Positions 7,222 through 13,973 of a DNA stretch of 13,973 bases are shown here, in pieces (the stretch's first letter is position 1; every line of letters starts with the position of its first letter). The position numbers were made by a program, and so were the translations under genes. The stretch spans positions 1 through 13,973 of the forward strand of contig JBBAPK010000050.1 in assembly GCA_040400875.1 (NCBI GenBank), in the 5' to 3' direction. This stretch comes from PBB1 sp040400875 (GTDB lineage Bacteria; Pseudomonadota; Gammaproteobacteria; Burkholderiales; Burkholderiaceae_C). Under the pieces are notes generated by a model. It saw only the letters and a program-made list of their open reading frames with translations. It ran no database searches and was not told the DNA's origin.

Positions 7222-7924
7222 CGCCGCCTTCGCCGCCACGCCGCCAGCAACCGGCAGCGTGATCCGCGCCGTCGGCCTGCACAAGCGCTTTCGCGAAGGC
7301 ACGCTCGATGTGGCGGTGCTGCAAGGCATCGACCTCGATATCGCTGCGGGCGAAACCGTGGCCATCGTCGGCGCGTCGGGCTCGGGCAAGAGCACGCTGC
7401 TGCACCTGATGGGCGGGCTCGATGCGCCCACGCAAGGCACCGTCACCCTGATGGGCCGCGACCTGCAGCGCCTGGACGCGCCAGCGCAAGGCGAGTGTCG
7501 CAACCGGCACCTGGGCTTCGTCTACCAGTTTCACCACCTGCTGCCCGAGTTCTCGGCGCTCGACAACGTGGCCATGCCGCTGCGCATTCGCCGTGTCGAT
7601 CAGGCCACCGCGCGCGCCTCGGCCGCCGTCGTGCTGCAGCAAGTGGGCCTGGGCCACCGGCTTGATCACCGGCCCGCGCAGTTGTCGGGCGGCGAGCGCC
7701 AACGCGTGGCCATCGCCCGCTCGCTGGTCGGCGCGCCCGCGTGCGTGCTGGCCGACGAGCCCACCGGCAACCTCGACCGCGAAACCGCCGACGGCGTGTT
7801 CGACCTGATGCTCGATCTGGCCCGCAGCCGCGGCATGGCTTTCGTGCTGGTCACCCACGACGAGTCGCTCGCCGCCCGCTGCGACCGGGTGCTGAAACTG
7901 CGTCTGGGCCGCGTGGTCGCCTGA
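7214..7924 (+). CDS. lolD: LolD: ATPase of the lipoprotein-releasing ABC transporter
   Basis: The 236-residue cytoplasmic ATP-binding subunit powers lipoprotein release by the LolC-type permease encoded just upstream. All ABC motifs are intact: Walker A GASGSGKST (53-61), Q-loop at Q105 in YQFHHLLPEF (104-113), signature LSGGERQR (157-164), Walker B VLADEPTGN (178-186) and the switch histidine H215 in VTHDE. The YQFHHLLPEFSALDNVAMPL segment is typical of LolD rather than of the related MacB or FtsE proteins. The start lies inside the end of lolC, an 8-nt overlap indicating translational coupling. A hairpin-repeat array begins 9 nt after the stop codon and may shape the 3' end of the transcript. 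Confidence 0.96.
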   Translation: MSDAAFAATPPATGSVIRAVGLHKRFREGTLDVAVLQGIDLDIAAGETVAIVGASGSGKSTLLHLMGGLDAPTQGTVTLMGRDLQRLDAPAQGECRNRHLGFVYQFHHLLPEFSALDNVAMPLRIRRVDQATARASAAVVLQQVGLGHRLDHRPAQLSGGERQRVAIARSLVGAPACVLADEPTGNLDRETADGVFDLMLDLARSRGMAFVLVTHDESLAARCDRVLKLRLGRVVA

Positions 7925-7932
7925 GCCGCTGG

Positions 7933-8181
7933 CCCTCACCCTGACCCTCTCCCACAGGGAGAGGGGACCCGTATTGCTCCCTCTCCCGCCCGGCGGGAGA
8001 GGGCAGGGGTGAGCGTGGTGGAGACGCTGGGGCTGATCGCGGAAGAGCGAACTGAGATGGCTCCCTCTCCCGCTCGCGGGAGAGGGCAGGGGTGAGGGTC
8101 GTGTAACCGCTGCGACTGATGGCGGCAGAAGAAACTTGCGTGACTCCCTCTCCCGCTTGCGGGAGAGGGCCGGGGTGAGGG
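7933..8181. repeat. Hairpin-repeat array A (4 units) between lolD and the PEP-CTERM genes
   Basis: Four REP-like units lie at 7933-7966, 7977-8014, 8061-8098 and 8144-8181. The first reads CCCTCACCCTGACCCTCTCC on the plus strand; the other three are inverted and end CAGGGGTGAG(G/C)G or CGGGGTGAGGG. Each has a stem of 9-12 bp: CCCTCTCCC with ACA as loop in the first, and CCCTCTCCCGC paired with GCGGGAGAGGG in the rest. The DNA between units is 10-46 nt long and unrelated in sequence. No gene is visible in 7925-8230. The first hairpins could stall transcription after lolD, but no T-run follows. Confidence 0.9.
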
Positions 8182-8232
8182 TTGCTGCCTCGCCCGAAGA
8201 TGCGGGTTGCACTTGGTCCCTGACCACGCAAA

Positions 8233-8250
8233 ACCCCCTATTTAGGGGGT
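8233..8250. promoter_or_regulatory. Perfect 8-2-8 dyad, possible operator of the PEP-CTERM genes
   Basis: ACCCCCTA-TT-TAGGGGGT is a perfect inverted repeat with a 2-nt centre, 115 nt upstream of the first PEP-CTERM start. Its form resembles paired half-sites of dimeric regulators such as LuxR/NarL-type response regulators. It could also be a site for the PrsR-type activator known for PEP-CTERM genes in Zoogloea; both ideas are inference. No convincing sigma54 (GG-N10-GC) or sigma70 promoter was seen between it and the gene. Confidence 0.4.
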
Positions 8251-8364
8251 GTTCAGCCGCGCTCATTTCAGGGACGTTAGGTCACGGGGTGCTCCGACTG
8301 GGCCTTGCGCAGAGCCCATCCACCCAAACCAGCGCTTGGACGCTGGAAGAAAGAGAGCACCACC

Positions 8365-8925
8365 ATGAAAAAGATCACCCTGAAGACCGCCTTGCTGCTG
8401 GCAACCGTGCTGTTGGTGCCAACGGCGGCCAATGCATCGACGCTGACGTACAGCTATGACGATGGGTCCACCATCCACTTCGAAGGAACGTTCGAAGGCG
8501 AGCTGGATTCGAACAACAACCTGTTCGCGATTGATCGGACGAAGACAGGGACTGGGGGCTTCTATAAATCGGGCAACTATCAGGTCTGGACTCTGAATAC
8601 TATTGACCTTGACCAGCAGTACTCCTATCCTGGAAATGCATTTCCAAGCGTCACGCTGGACGGCTCCTTCATGGATGTGAACGCCTTTAGTGATGACAAT
8701 GCTTATGGTTGGTCCGCGAGCGTGAACAACTACTTCGCCTATGTTCAATCGGAGTCGCGTTTTGGTTTGAATAACGGGACGGAATTTCTGAGTGCGACGT
8801 TCAACGTTGCCTACTGGGACGCATCGGTAAGCGTCTCCCCCATCCCCGAACCCGAAACCTACGCCCTGATGCTCGCCGGTTTGGCACTGGTAGGTGTTGC
8901 GGCACGCAGGCGCCAAGCGAAGTAA
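8365..8925 (+). CDS. PEP-CTERM sorting-domain exported protein 1
   Basis: The 186-residue secreted protein starts with a Sec signal peptide: basic MKKITLK, a hydrophobic stretch, then likely cleavage after AANA near residue 24. The mature part (25-158) is rich in Ser, Thr, Asn, Asp, Tyr and Phe, looks beta-rich and lacks cysteine; no known domain is recognised. It ends in a textbook PEP-CTERM signal: PEP (161-163), a hydrophobic helix (about 165-180) and RRR (181-183). An exosortase (XrtA/EpsH type), not in this window, would process it for surface or matrix delivery, usually with exopolysaccharide. The ATG at 8365, preceded by an AAGAAAGAGAG purine stretch, is preferred over an in-frame extension to 8305 because the signal peptide begins here. 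A terminator follows. Its tail closely matches the next gene. Confidence 0.9.
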   Translation: MKKITLKTALLLATVLLVPTAANASTLTYSYDDGSTIHFEGTFEGELDSNNNLFAIDRTKTGTGGFYKSGNYQVWTLNTIDLDQQYSYPGNAFPSVTLDGSFMDVNAFSDDNAYGWSASVNNYFAYVQSESRFGLNNGTEFLSATFNVAYWDASVSVSPIPEPETYALMLAGLALVGVAARRRQAK

Positions 8926-8950
8926 GCCGTCAGGTCATCGACGTCACAAG

Positions 8951-8975
8951 ACCGGCCCCAGTGGCCGGTTTTTTT
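8951..8975 (+). terminator. Rho-independent terminator after PEP-CTERM gene 1
   Basis: The stem ACCGGCC / GGCCGGT (7 bp) with a CCAGT loop is followed by a run of T. It lies 26 nt after the stop codon at 8925. It suggests that the second PEP-CTERM gene is expressed by read-through or from its own promoter in the short gap 8976-9043. Confidence 0.8.
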
Positions 8976-9043
8976 CAGCCGGGCCCGGCCCTAAAGACCT
9001 CAACCCAGCAGCCCTCAGTCGCTGGACCACGCAGAGAAAAACC

Positions 9044-9682
9044 ATGAAAAAACTGATCCTGAAAACCGCGCTGCTGCTGGCCGCCGCACTGGCCTTGCCG
9101 ATGTCGGCGAATGCGGTGCCAACGCTGGTGGATCCCTCTGAGTTGATGACAGGCGTCAACGGCCTGGTGGTTGGTGGGGTGACCTACGACGTGACGTTTT
9201 CGTTGAGTGCCGATCCAGACCAGTCGGGTGCCACGGGATTGGATTCATCGCATGCCGCGACGGCGCTGGCCGATTTTTTCAACACGCAGACGATCACATC
9301 CGCGGAGCTGTTCTACACACAAACTAATTTTATTCATAATGCTCTGTATATATGGCTTGATTACGAGCGTTTTATGGAAACATTTGGTGGAAATGGATTA
9401 TCTGCATCCTACCGTTATGGGGGGAATGCTCTTTTCCCGAACGGGCGTTACAACGATTGGACGGTCGGCGATGGAGATATATATGGACTCCCCCTCGCCG
9501 GGAGTTTGAGGCAGATTGCTGGAGTTGATCCATTCATCGGAATCCATGAAGCTGCCAATTTGATCAACGTGTCGGCCTCATTCCAAGCGGCCCCCATCCC
9601 CGAACCCGAAACCTACGCCCTGATGCTGGCCGGTCTGGCTTTAGTGGGTGCTGCGGCCCGTCGCAGGCGCGCGCGGGCCTGA
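9044..9682 (+). CDS. PEP-CTERM sorting-domain exported protein 2
   Basis: The 212-residue secreted protein is a paralogue of the preceding one at its ends. MKKLILKTALLLAAALALPM (1-20) opens a Sec signal peptide, with cleavage likely after SANA (residue 24). The mature region (25-183) shows no recognised domain and is unlike that of protein 1. The end carries PEP (186-188), a hydrophobic helix (about 190-205) and RRRR (206-209), the exosortase sorting signal. The C-terminal coding DNA nearly matches that of gene 1, while the middle (about 9310-9550) is strikingly AT-rich for this window, which suggests a different origin or relaxed constraint. The ATG at 9044 is chosen because the signal peptide begins there; a longer in-frame start at 8894 would run through the terminator. 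It may be co-regulated with gene 1. Confidence 0.9.
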   Translation: MKKLILKTALLLAAALALPMSANAVPTLVDPSELMTGVNGLVVGGVTYDVTFSLSADPDQSGATGLDSSHAATALADFFNTQTITSAELFYTQTNFIHNALYIWLDYERFMETFGGNGLSASYRYGGNALFPNGRYNDWTVGDGDIYGLPLAGSLRQIAGVDPFIGIHEAANLINVSASFQAAPIPEPETYALMLAGLALVGAAARRRRARA

Positions 9683-9713
9683 CGCGACACCACAGTTTCG
9701 GCAACACCACATC

Positions 9714-9729
9714 GGGGGCTTCGGCCTCC
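9714..9729 (+). terminator. Possible hairpin terminator after PEP-CTERM gene 2
   Basis: GGGGGC-TTCG-GCCTCC forms a short stem (one G-T wobble) closed by a stable TTCG tetraloop, 31 nt after the stop codon. Only a loose T-containing stretch follows, so it may be a weak terminator or a processing barrier. Confidence 0.35.
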
Positions 9730-9771
9730 GTTGGCGTTTCTGGGCGGGCCGGTGGGTGGTTGAGGCGCCGG

Positions 9772-10063
9772 CCCTCACCCTGGCCCTCTCCCTCGGGGAG
9801 AGGTAATTTGAACGCGGCCCACCCTCACCCTGGCCCTCTCCCAAAGGGAGAGGGAATGGATACGCCCTCACCCTGGCTCTCTCCCAAAGGGAGAGGGGAT
9901 TTGAAGTGGCCTCACCCTGACCTTCTCCCACGAGTGGGAGAGGGGATCTGACGGGCCATTTTCCGCTGCGCGGGGAATGGTGCCTTGGCTCCCTCTCCCG
10001 CAATCCGAAGAGGTCACTTGACTGGCTCCCTCTCCCGCTTGCGGGAGAGGGCAGGGGTGAGGG
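9772..10063. repeat. Hairpin-repeat array B (6 units) between PEP-CTERM gene 2 and fic
   Basis: Units of the same family as array A lie at 9772-9803, 9822-9854, 9865-9898 and 9910-9945 in plus orientation (CCTCACCCT(G)… first). In inverted orientation are 9989-10013, decayed so that its second arm no longer matches, and 10026-10063. Loops vary (TCG, AAA, GA, TT) while the CTCTCCC/GGGAGAG stem core is kept in five of six. No gene is visible in 9683-10148; the last 85 nt form the AT-richer fic promoter region. Confidence 0.9.
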
Positions 10064-10081
10064 TATACGCCTGCAAAAAAC

Positions 10082-10109
10082 TTGGCAATCCGACTGGAAA
10101 AAATAATAG
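10082..10109 (+). promoter_or_regulatory. Candidate sigma70 promoter of fic
   Basis: TTGGCA (10082-10087) is followed after 16 nt by TAATAG (10104-10109) in a locally AT-rich stretch. Transcription would begin near 10116, giving a leader of about 40 nt. The match is by eye. Confidence 0.45.
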
Positions 10110-10126
10110 AAACATCATTCATTTCA

Positions 10127-10142
10127 GCCACTTACAAGTGGC
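10127..10142. promoter_or_regulatory. Perfect palindrome in the fic leader, possible operator
   Basis: GCCACTT-AC-AAGTGGC is a perfect 7-2-7 dyad about 10-25 nt downstream of the predicted transcription start and 15 nt before the ATG. The position would suit repression, possibly by the Fic protein's own winged-helix-like tail; it could equally act as an RNA hairpin near the start codon. Confidence 0.4.
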
Positions 10143-10157
10143 ATCATATTGGCAATC

Positions 10158-11408
10158 ATGGTGACACTTTACGATTCCGTCCATCAGTTTGAACCGCTGA
10201 TGCCGTCCGAGGCAGCGCAGCAGCCGCTGCTGGCTCAAGCGCACGATCTGGCGCGCGCTGCGTTGCAGTTGGCCGGCACGCGGGTGCCTGCCGAGCTGCG
10301 CGCTCTGCTGCGGGGCATGAACTCGTATTACTCCAATCGGATCGAGGGGCAGCACACGCGCCCGTTCGAGATCGAGCAGGCGCTGCGGCGCGATTTTTCA
10401 GACAACCGCGAGCTGGCGGCCCGGCAGCGGCTGGCGGTGGCGCACATCGATGCCGAGACCGCCATCGAATCGCGCTACGCTGGCCCTGAAGGCGCTCGGC
10501 GGCTGTATGGCGTTGATGCGCTCACCGACGTGCACCGTGAACTGTTCGTCCGCCTGCCCGCCAGTGATCTGCTCACTCCCGAGGGCGCGGCCATCGCTCC
10601 CGGCCAGCTGCGCGAGCGTGAGGTCAGTGTGGGCCAGCACGTGGCGCCGGCCTTTGACGCGGTACCCGCGATGCTGCAGCGCTGGGGCGACATCTACGGC
10701 GGCACACGCCGCGGCGAGGCCGCGCTGTTGGCACTGGCCGCCGCCCACCAGCGGCTGGGCTGGGTGCACCCGTTTGTCGATGGCAACGGGCGGGTGATGC
10801 GGCTGCACACGCATGCGATGCTCACCGCGCTGGGCTACACGGGCGGCTTGTGGTCGCCATTGCGTGGCTTTGCGCGCAGCACCGATCGTTATTACGCGCT
10901 GCTGGCCGCGGCCGATGAGCCGCGTCGCGCCGATCTGGATGGCCGTGGCAACCTGAGCCAGCAAGCGCTTGTCGACTGGATCGGCTACGTGCTGTCGGTG
11001 TGCCAAGACCAGGTCGATTTCATGGCAGCCCTGTTGAAGCTGGGCGACATGGAACGTCGCATCGCCGCCTGTCTGGCCTATGAGGAACAAACGCTGCGAT
11101 CCGGCGTGCGGCTGGCCGCACTGCGGCCGCTGCACTACCTGTTCGCCACCGACAGCGCATTGGAGCGCGGCGAATTCAAGAGCATGACGGGCCTGGGCGA
11201 GCGCACGGCCGGCACCGTGCTCAAGGCCCTGCTGGATCGTCGTCTGGTCGCCAGCGACACACCACAAGGTCCGCTGCGCTTTGGCTTGCCGCTGCACGCG
11301 CTGCGCTTTTACTTTCCGGCCTTGTGGCCCGAAGCCGAGGCAGACGACGGCGATTCGGGCGCCGTCACGCTCGCCGCCACCCAGGCCGGCCAGCAGCCCT
11401 CACCCTAG
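10158..11408 (+). CDS. Class II Fic-family AMP-transferase with C-terminal winged-helix-like domain
   Basis: The 416-residue cytoplasmic protein has the complete Fic active-site motif HPFVDGNGRVMR (204-215), with catalytic H204 and the GNGR phosphate loop. It is expected to transfer AMP from ATP to a hydroxyl side chain of a target protein. An N-terminal inhibitory helix motif SNRIEG (59-64), matching [S/T]xxxE[G/N], marks it as class II, self-inhibited through E63. Residues about 335-390 look like a winged helix-turn-helix (FKSMTGLGERTAGTVLKALL, 340-359), common in this Fic subtype and possibly DNA-binding. No antitoxin-like small gene precedes it, as expected when the inhibitor is built in. 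The ATG at 10158 is taken as start; TTG at 10149 is possible and neither has a strong ribosome-binding site. The last codons (PSP) and stop lie within repeat array C. The target is unknown. Confidence 0.92.
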   Translation: MVTLYDSVHQFEPLMPSEAAQQPLLAQAHDLARAALQLAGTRVPAELRALLRGMNSYYSNRIEGQHTRPFEIEQALRRDFSDNRELAARQRLAVAHIDAETAIESRYAGPEGARRLYGVDALTDVHRELFVRLPASDLLTPEGAAIAPGQLREREVSVGQHVAPAFDAVPAMLQRWGDIYGGTRRGEAALLALAAAHQRLGWVHPFVDGNGRVMRLHTHAMLTALGYTGGLWSPLRGFARSTDRYYALLAAADEPRRADLDGRGNLSQQALVDWIGYVLSVCQDQVDFMAALLKLGDMERRIAACLAYEEQTLRSGVRLAALRPLHYLFATDSALERGEFKSMTGLGERTAGTVLKALLDRRLVASDTPQGPLRFGLPLHALRFYFPALWPEAEADDGDSGAVTLAATQAGQQPSP

Positions 11409-11632
11409 CCTTCTCCCGCGGGGAGAGGTGATGGACACACCCTCACCCTGACCCTCTCCCACAGGTGGGAGAGGGAACTTGATTTGCCATCACCCACCAG
11501 TGGGTGATGGGACTTGAACAGCCGTCTCCCGCCAGCGGGAGACGGGATTTGCATTGGCTCCCTCTCCCGCAAGCGGGAGAGCGAACTGATATGACCCCCT
11601 CTCCCGCAAGCGGGAGAGGGCAGGGGTGAGGG
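11397..11632. repeat. Hairpin-repeat array C (6 units) between fic and tatD
   Basis: Units lie at 11397-11428 (overlapping the end of fic), 11440-11475, 11487-11511, 11522-11546, 11558-11582 and 11595-11632. The first two carry the CCCTCACCC tail on the left; the last carries the inverted tail GGGGTGAGGG on the right; the middle three are bare stems. Stems include CCATCACCCAC/GTGGGTGATGG and CCGTCTCCCGC/GCGGGAGACGG, which differ from the standard CCCTCTCCCGC/GCGGGAGAGGG by matched changes on both arms. Nothing else is evident in 11409-11677. Confidence 0.9.
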
Positions 11633-11677
11633 TGCATTCGTTGCCGCTCCCACCCTGGCGCGCGGCATCATCCCCCC

Positions 11678-12502
11678 ATGACCTGGATCGACACCCACTG
11701 CCACCTCGATGCGCCCGAATTCGGTGGCGGCGCGGCAGCGGTGGTGGCGCGTGCCAGGGCAGTGGGCGTCACGCAGCTGGTGCTGCCGGCCATCGAGGTG
11801 GCCAATGTCGGCGCGGTGCGCGCGCTGGCGCATGAACATGGGCTGGCGTGGGCGGCGGGCATTCATCCCTTGTGCACCGGTCGCGCGGGAGATGACGATG
11901 TGGCGCGCATCGGTGAGCTGCTGCAGCAGCACGCCGACGACCCGCGGCTGGTGGCGGTGGGCGAGATCGGGTTGGATCACTTCGTGGCGGGGCTCGACCC
12001 TGAGCGGCAGACGCGTTTTGTGGCGGCGCAGCTGGCGCTGGCGCGGCGCTTTGATCTGCCGGTGATCTTGCATGTGCGGCGCTCGGCCGACAGCCTGCTC
12101 GCGCAATTGCGGCGCACGCCGGTGCGCGGCGGCATTGCGCACGCGTTCAACGGCAGCGAGCAGCAAGCGCTGGCCTTCGTGGCCCTAGGCTTCAAGCTGG
12201 GTTTTGGTGGTGCGATGACCTTCGAGCGCGCCTTGCAGCTGCGCCGGCTGGCCACCGTGCTGCCGCTCGAGGCCATCGTGCTCGAGACCGATTCGCCCGA
12301 CATCCCGCCGCAATGGCTCTACGTCACCGCCGCTGAGCGCGCGGCGCGGCCCGCCGCGCAAGCGCCCAACGAGCCGGCGCAGCTGCCGCGCATTGCGCAC
12401 ACGCTGGCCGATCTGCGCGGCCTGCCGCTTGAGGCGATTGCCGCAGCCACCACCGCCAATGCGTTTGCGGCGCTGCCGCGGCTGGGCCAACTCGGCGCTT
12501 GA
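11678..12502 (+). CDS. tatD: TatD-family metal-dependent hydrolase/DNase
   Basis: The 274-residue cytoplasmic TIM-barrel protein is of the TatD family, linked to 3'-5' DNA exonuclease activity and DNA repair. Metal ligands are in place: DTHCHLD (5-11), GIHP (61-64), VGEIGLD (94-100) with E96, LHVRRS (131-136) with H132, AHAFNG (154-159) with H155, and ETDSPDIPP (203-211) with D205. The length is slightly above the usual 260 because of an Ala/Pro-rich insertion around 219-236. lolC-lolD-tatD is a common order in Burkholderiales; here tatD is separated from lolD by the accessory segment. No ribosome-binding site precedes the ATG, and the nearest hairpin repeat ends 45 nt upstream. It need not be related to Tat protein export, despite the name. 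Confidence 0.93.
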   Translation: MTWIDTHCHLDAPEFGGGAAAVVARARAVGVTQLVLPAIEVANVGAVRALAHEHGLAWAAGIHPLCTGRAGDDDVARIGELLQQHADDPRLVAVGEIGLDHFVAGLDPERQTRFVAAQLALARRFDLPVILHVRRSADSLLAQLRRTPVRGGIAHAFNGSEQQALAFVALGFKLGFGGAMTFERALQLRRLATVLPLEAIVLETDSPDIPPQWLYVTAAERAARPAAQAPNEPAQLPRIAHTLADLRGLPLEAIAAATTANAFAALPRLGQLGA

Positions 12503-12515
12503 TGGGGCCATGGGC

Positions 12516-12544
12516 TTGGCGCCGCGCCGGCGCTGCGCCAGAAT
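12516..12544 (+). promoter_or_regulatory. Candidate promoter of the thiC riboswitch transcript
   Basis: TTGGCG (12516-12521), 17 nt, then CAGAAT (12539-12544); each box matches four of six consensus bases. The predicted start, about 12551, coincides with the first base of the riboswitch P1 region, which supports the call. It begins 13 nt after the tatD stop. The dyad TGGCGC…GCGCCA (12517-12540) overlaps it. Confidence 0.5.
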
Positions 12545-12550
12545 CGACCC

Positions 12551-12636
12551 CGCTCCGGGGTGCACGCATGTTGCGTGCTGAGATGGTCCATCCAAACCCG
12601 CGAACTTGAACCGGTTAGTACCGGCGTAAGGAGAGC
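12551..12636 (+). promoter_or_regulatory. TPP riboswitch (THI element) aptamer
   Basis: The conserved thi-box core is clear. P1 is CTCC (12553-12556) with GGAG (12630-12633). P2 is GGGT (12558-12561) with ACCC (12596-12599). P3 is GCACGC/GCGTGC (12562-12578), followed by CTGAGA (12578-12583). The pyrophosphate-binding arm is CCGG-TTAGTA-CCGG (12611-12624), followed by CGTAAGGAG. It binds thiamine pyrophosphate and lowers thiC expression when thiamine is plentiful. Confidence 0.95.
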
Positions 12637-12638
12637 CT

Positions 12639-12692
12639 TCCCCCGATGCGTTCGGGGGAGCCTTCGGAGCACTTTCAGTCACGAAGGACTCC
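12639..12692 (+). promoter_or_regulatory. Riboswitch expression platform with SD-sequestering hairpin
   Basis: Two overlapping hairpins can form. One is TCCCCCGA/TCGGGGGA (12639-12659, 8 bp). The other is GGAGCCTTCG (12657-12666) paired with CGAAGG-a-CTCC (12682-12692, one bulged A). The second buries AAGGA (12684-12688), the thiC ribosome-binding site. No T-run follows either stem, so control is probably at translation rather than termination. The two stems share 12657-12659 and may exclude each other. Confidence 0.6.
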
Positions 12693-12694
12693 CG

Positions 12695-13973
<1,279 letters not shown>

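Noticed and set aside
8182..8364. Sigma54 promoter for the PEP-CTERM genes
   Set aside because: Searched by eye for GG-N10-GC with surrounding consensus; the nearest candidate (around 8307-8325) has the wrong spacing.
9772..10063. Possible CRISPR array (regularly recurring short repeats)
   Set aside because: Units occur in both orientations, vary in loop and tail, have unequal spacing and are full hairpins; no cas genes are present.
10064..10157. A small antitoxin gene in front of fic
   Set aside because: No open frame of useful size fits in the leader, and the Fic protein carries its own N-terminal inhibitory motif.
12639..12659. Intrinsic terminator in the thiC leader
   Set aside because: The stem is strong but is followed by GCCTTCGG rather than a T-run, so translational control is more likely.

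Overview
The window is about 14 kb of GC-rich DNA from a betaproteobacterium, most likely order Burkholderiales. This rests on the gene families, the gene orders phosphoglycerate-mutase-like gene–recJ and lolC–lolD–tatD, the PEP-CTERM proteins, and the TPP-riboswitch-controlled thiC. The genus cannot be fixed from the sequence alone.

Left block, minus strand (34–5256). Five genes run leftward: a conserved gene distantly related to phosphoglycerate mutase (4300–5256), recJ (overlapping it by 4 nt), a PHP-domain phosphatase/exoribonuclease of the YciV/Rnm family, an EamA-type membrane transporter, and yciO. The adjacency of yciV and yciO (here with a transporter between them) recalls the E. coli trp-region neighbourhood. 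Two genes in this block have a -10-like box placed so that transcription would begin at, or within 1–2 nt of, the start codon, so leaderless mRNAs are possible.

Divergent spacer (5257–5964). About 700 bp without a gene is almost filled by a roughly 600-bp element. Its ends are long imperfect inverted repeats, and each end carries its own GTAACTTTC…GAAAGT(T/C)AC hairpin. No transposase is encoded.

Right block, plus strand (5965–13973). lolC and lolD encode an ABC lipoprotein-release system and overlap by 8 nt. tatD and a 3'-truncated thiC follow at the far right; thiC has a TPP riboswitch with a visible promoter and a Shine–Dalgarno-sequestering hairpin. Between lolD and tatD, which are usually neighbours in related bacteria, lies about 3.75 kb of accessory DNA. 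It holds two tandem PEP-CTERM exported-protein genes, a class II Fic (AMP-transferase) gene with a winged-helix-like tail, and three arrays of short hairpin repeats (16 units in all). The arrays sit lolD|PEP, PEP|Fic and Fic|tatD, so they bracket each accessory module. In every array the first units point one way and the last units the other, so the asymmetric CCCTCACCC tails face outward. Units that differ in sequence keep their stems by paired substitutions. The last array supplies the final codons and stop of the fic gene.

The housekeeping genes are ordinary. The parts worth a second look are the spacer element, the three repeat arrays and the accessory island they delimit, the mosaic PEP-CTERM pair with its ACCCCCTA-TT-TAGGGGGT dyad, and the self-contained Fic unit with a promoter-proximal palindrome.
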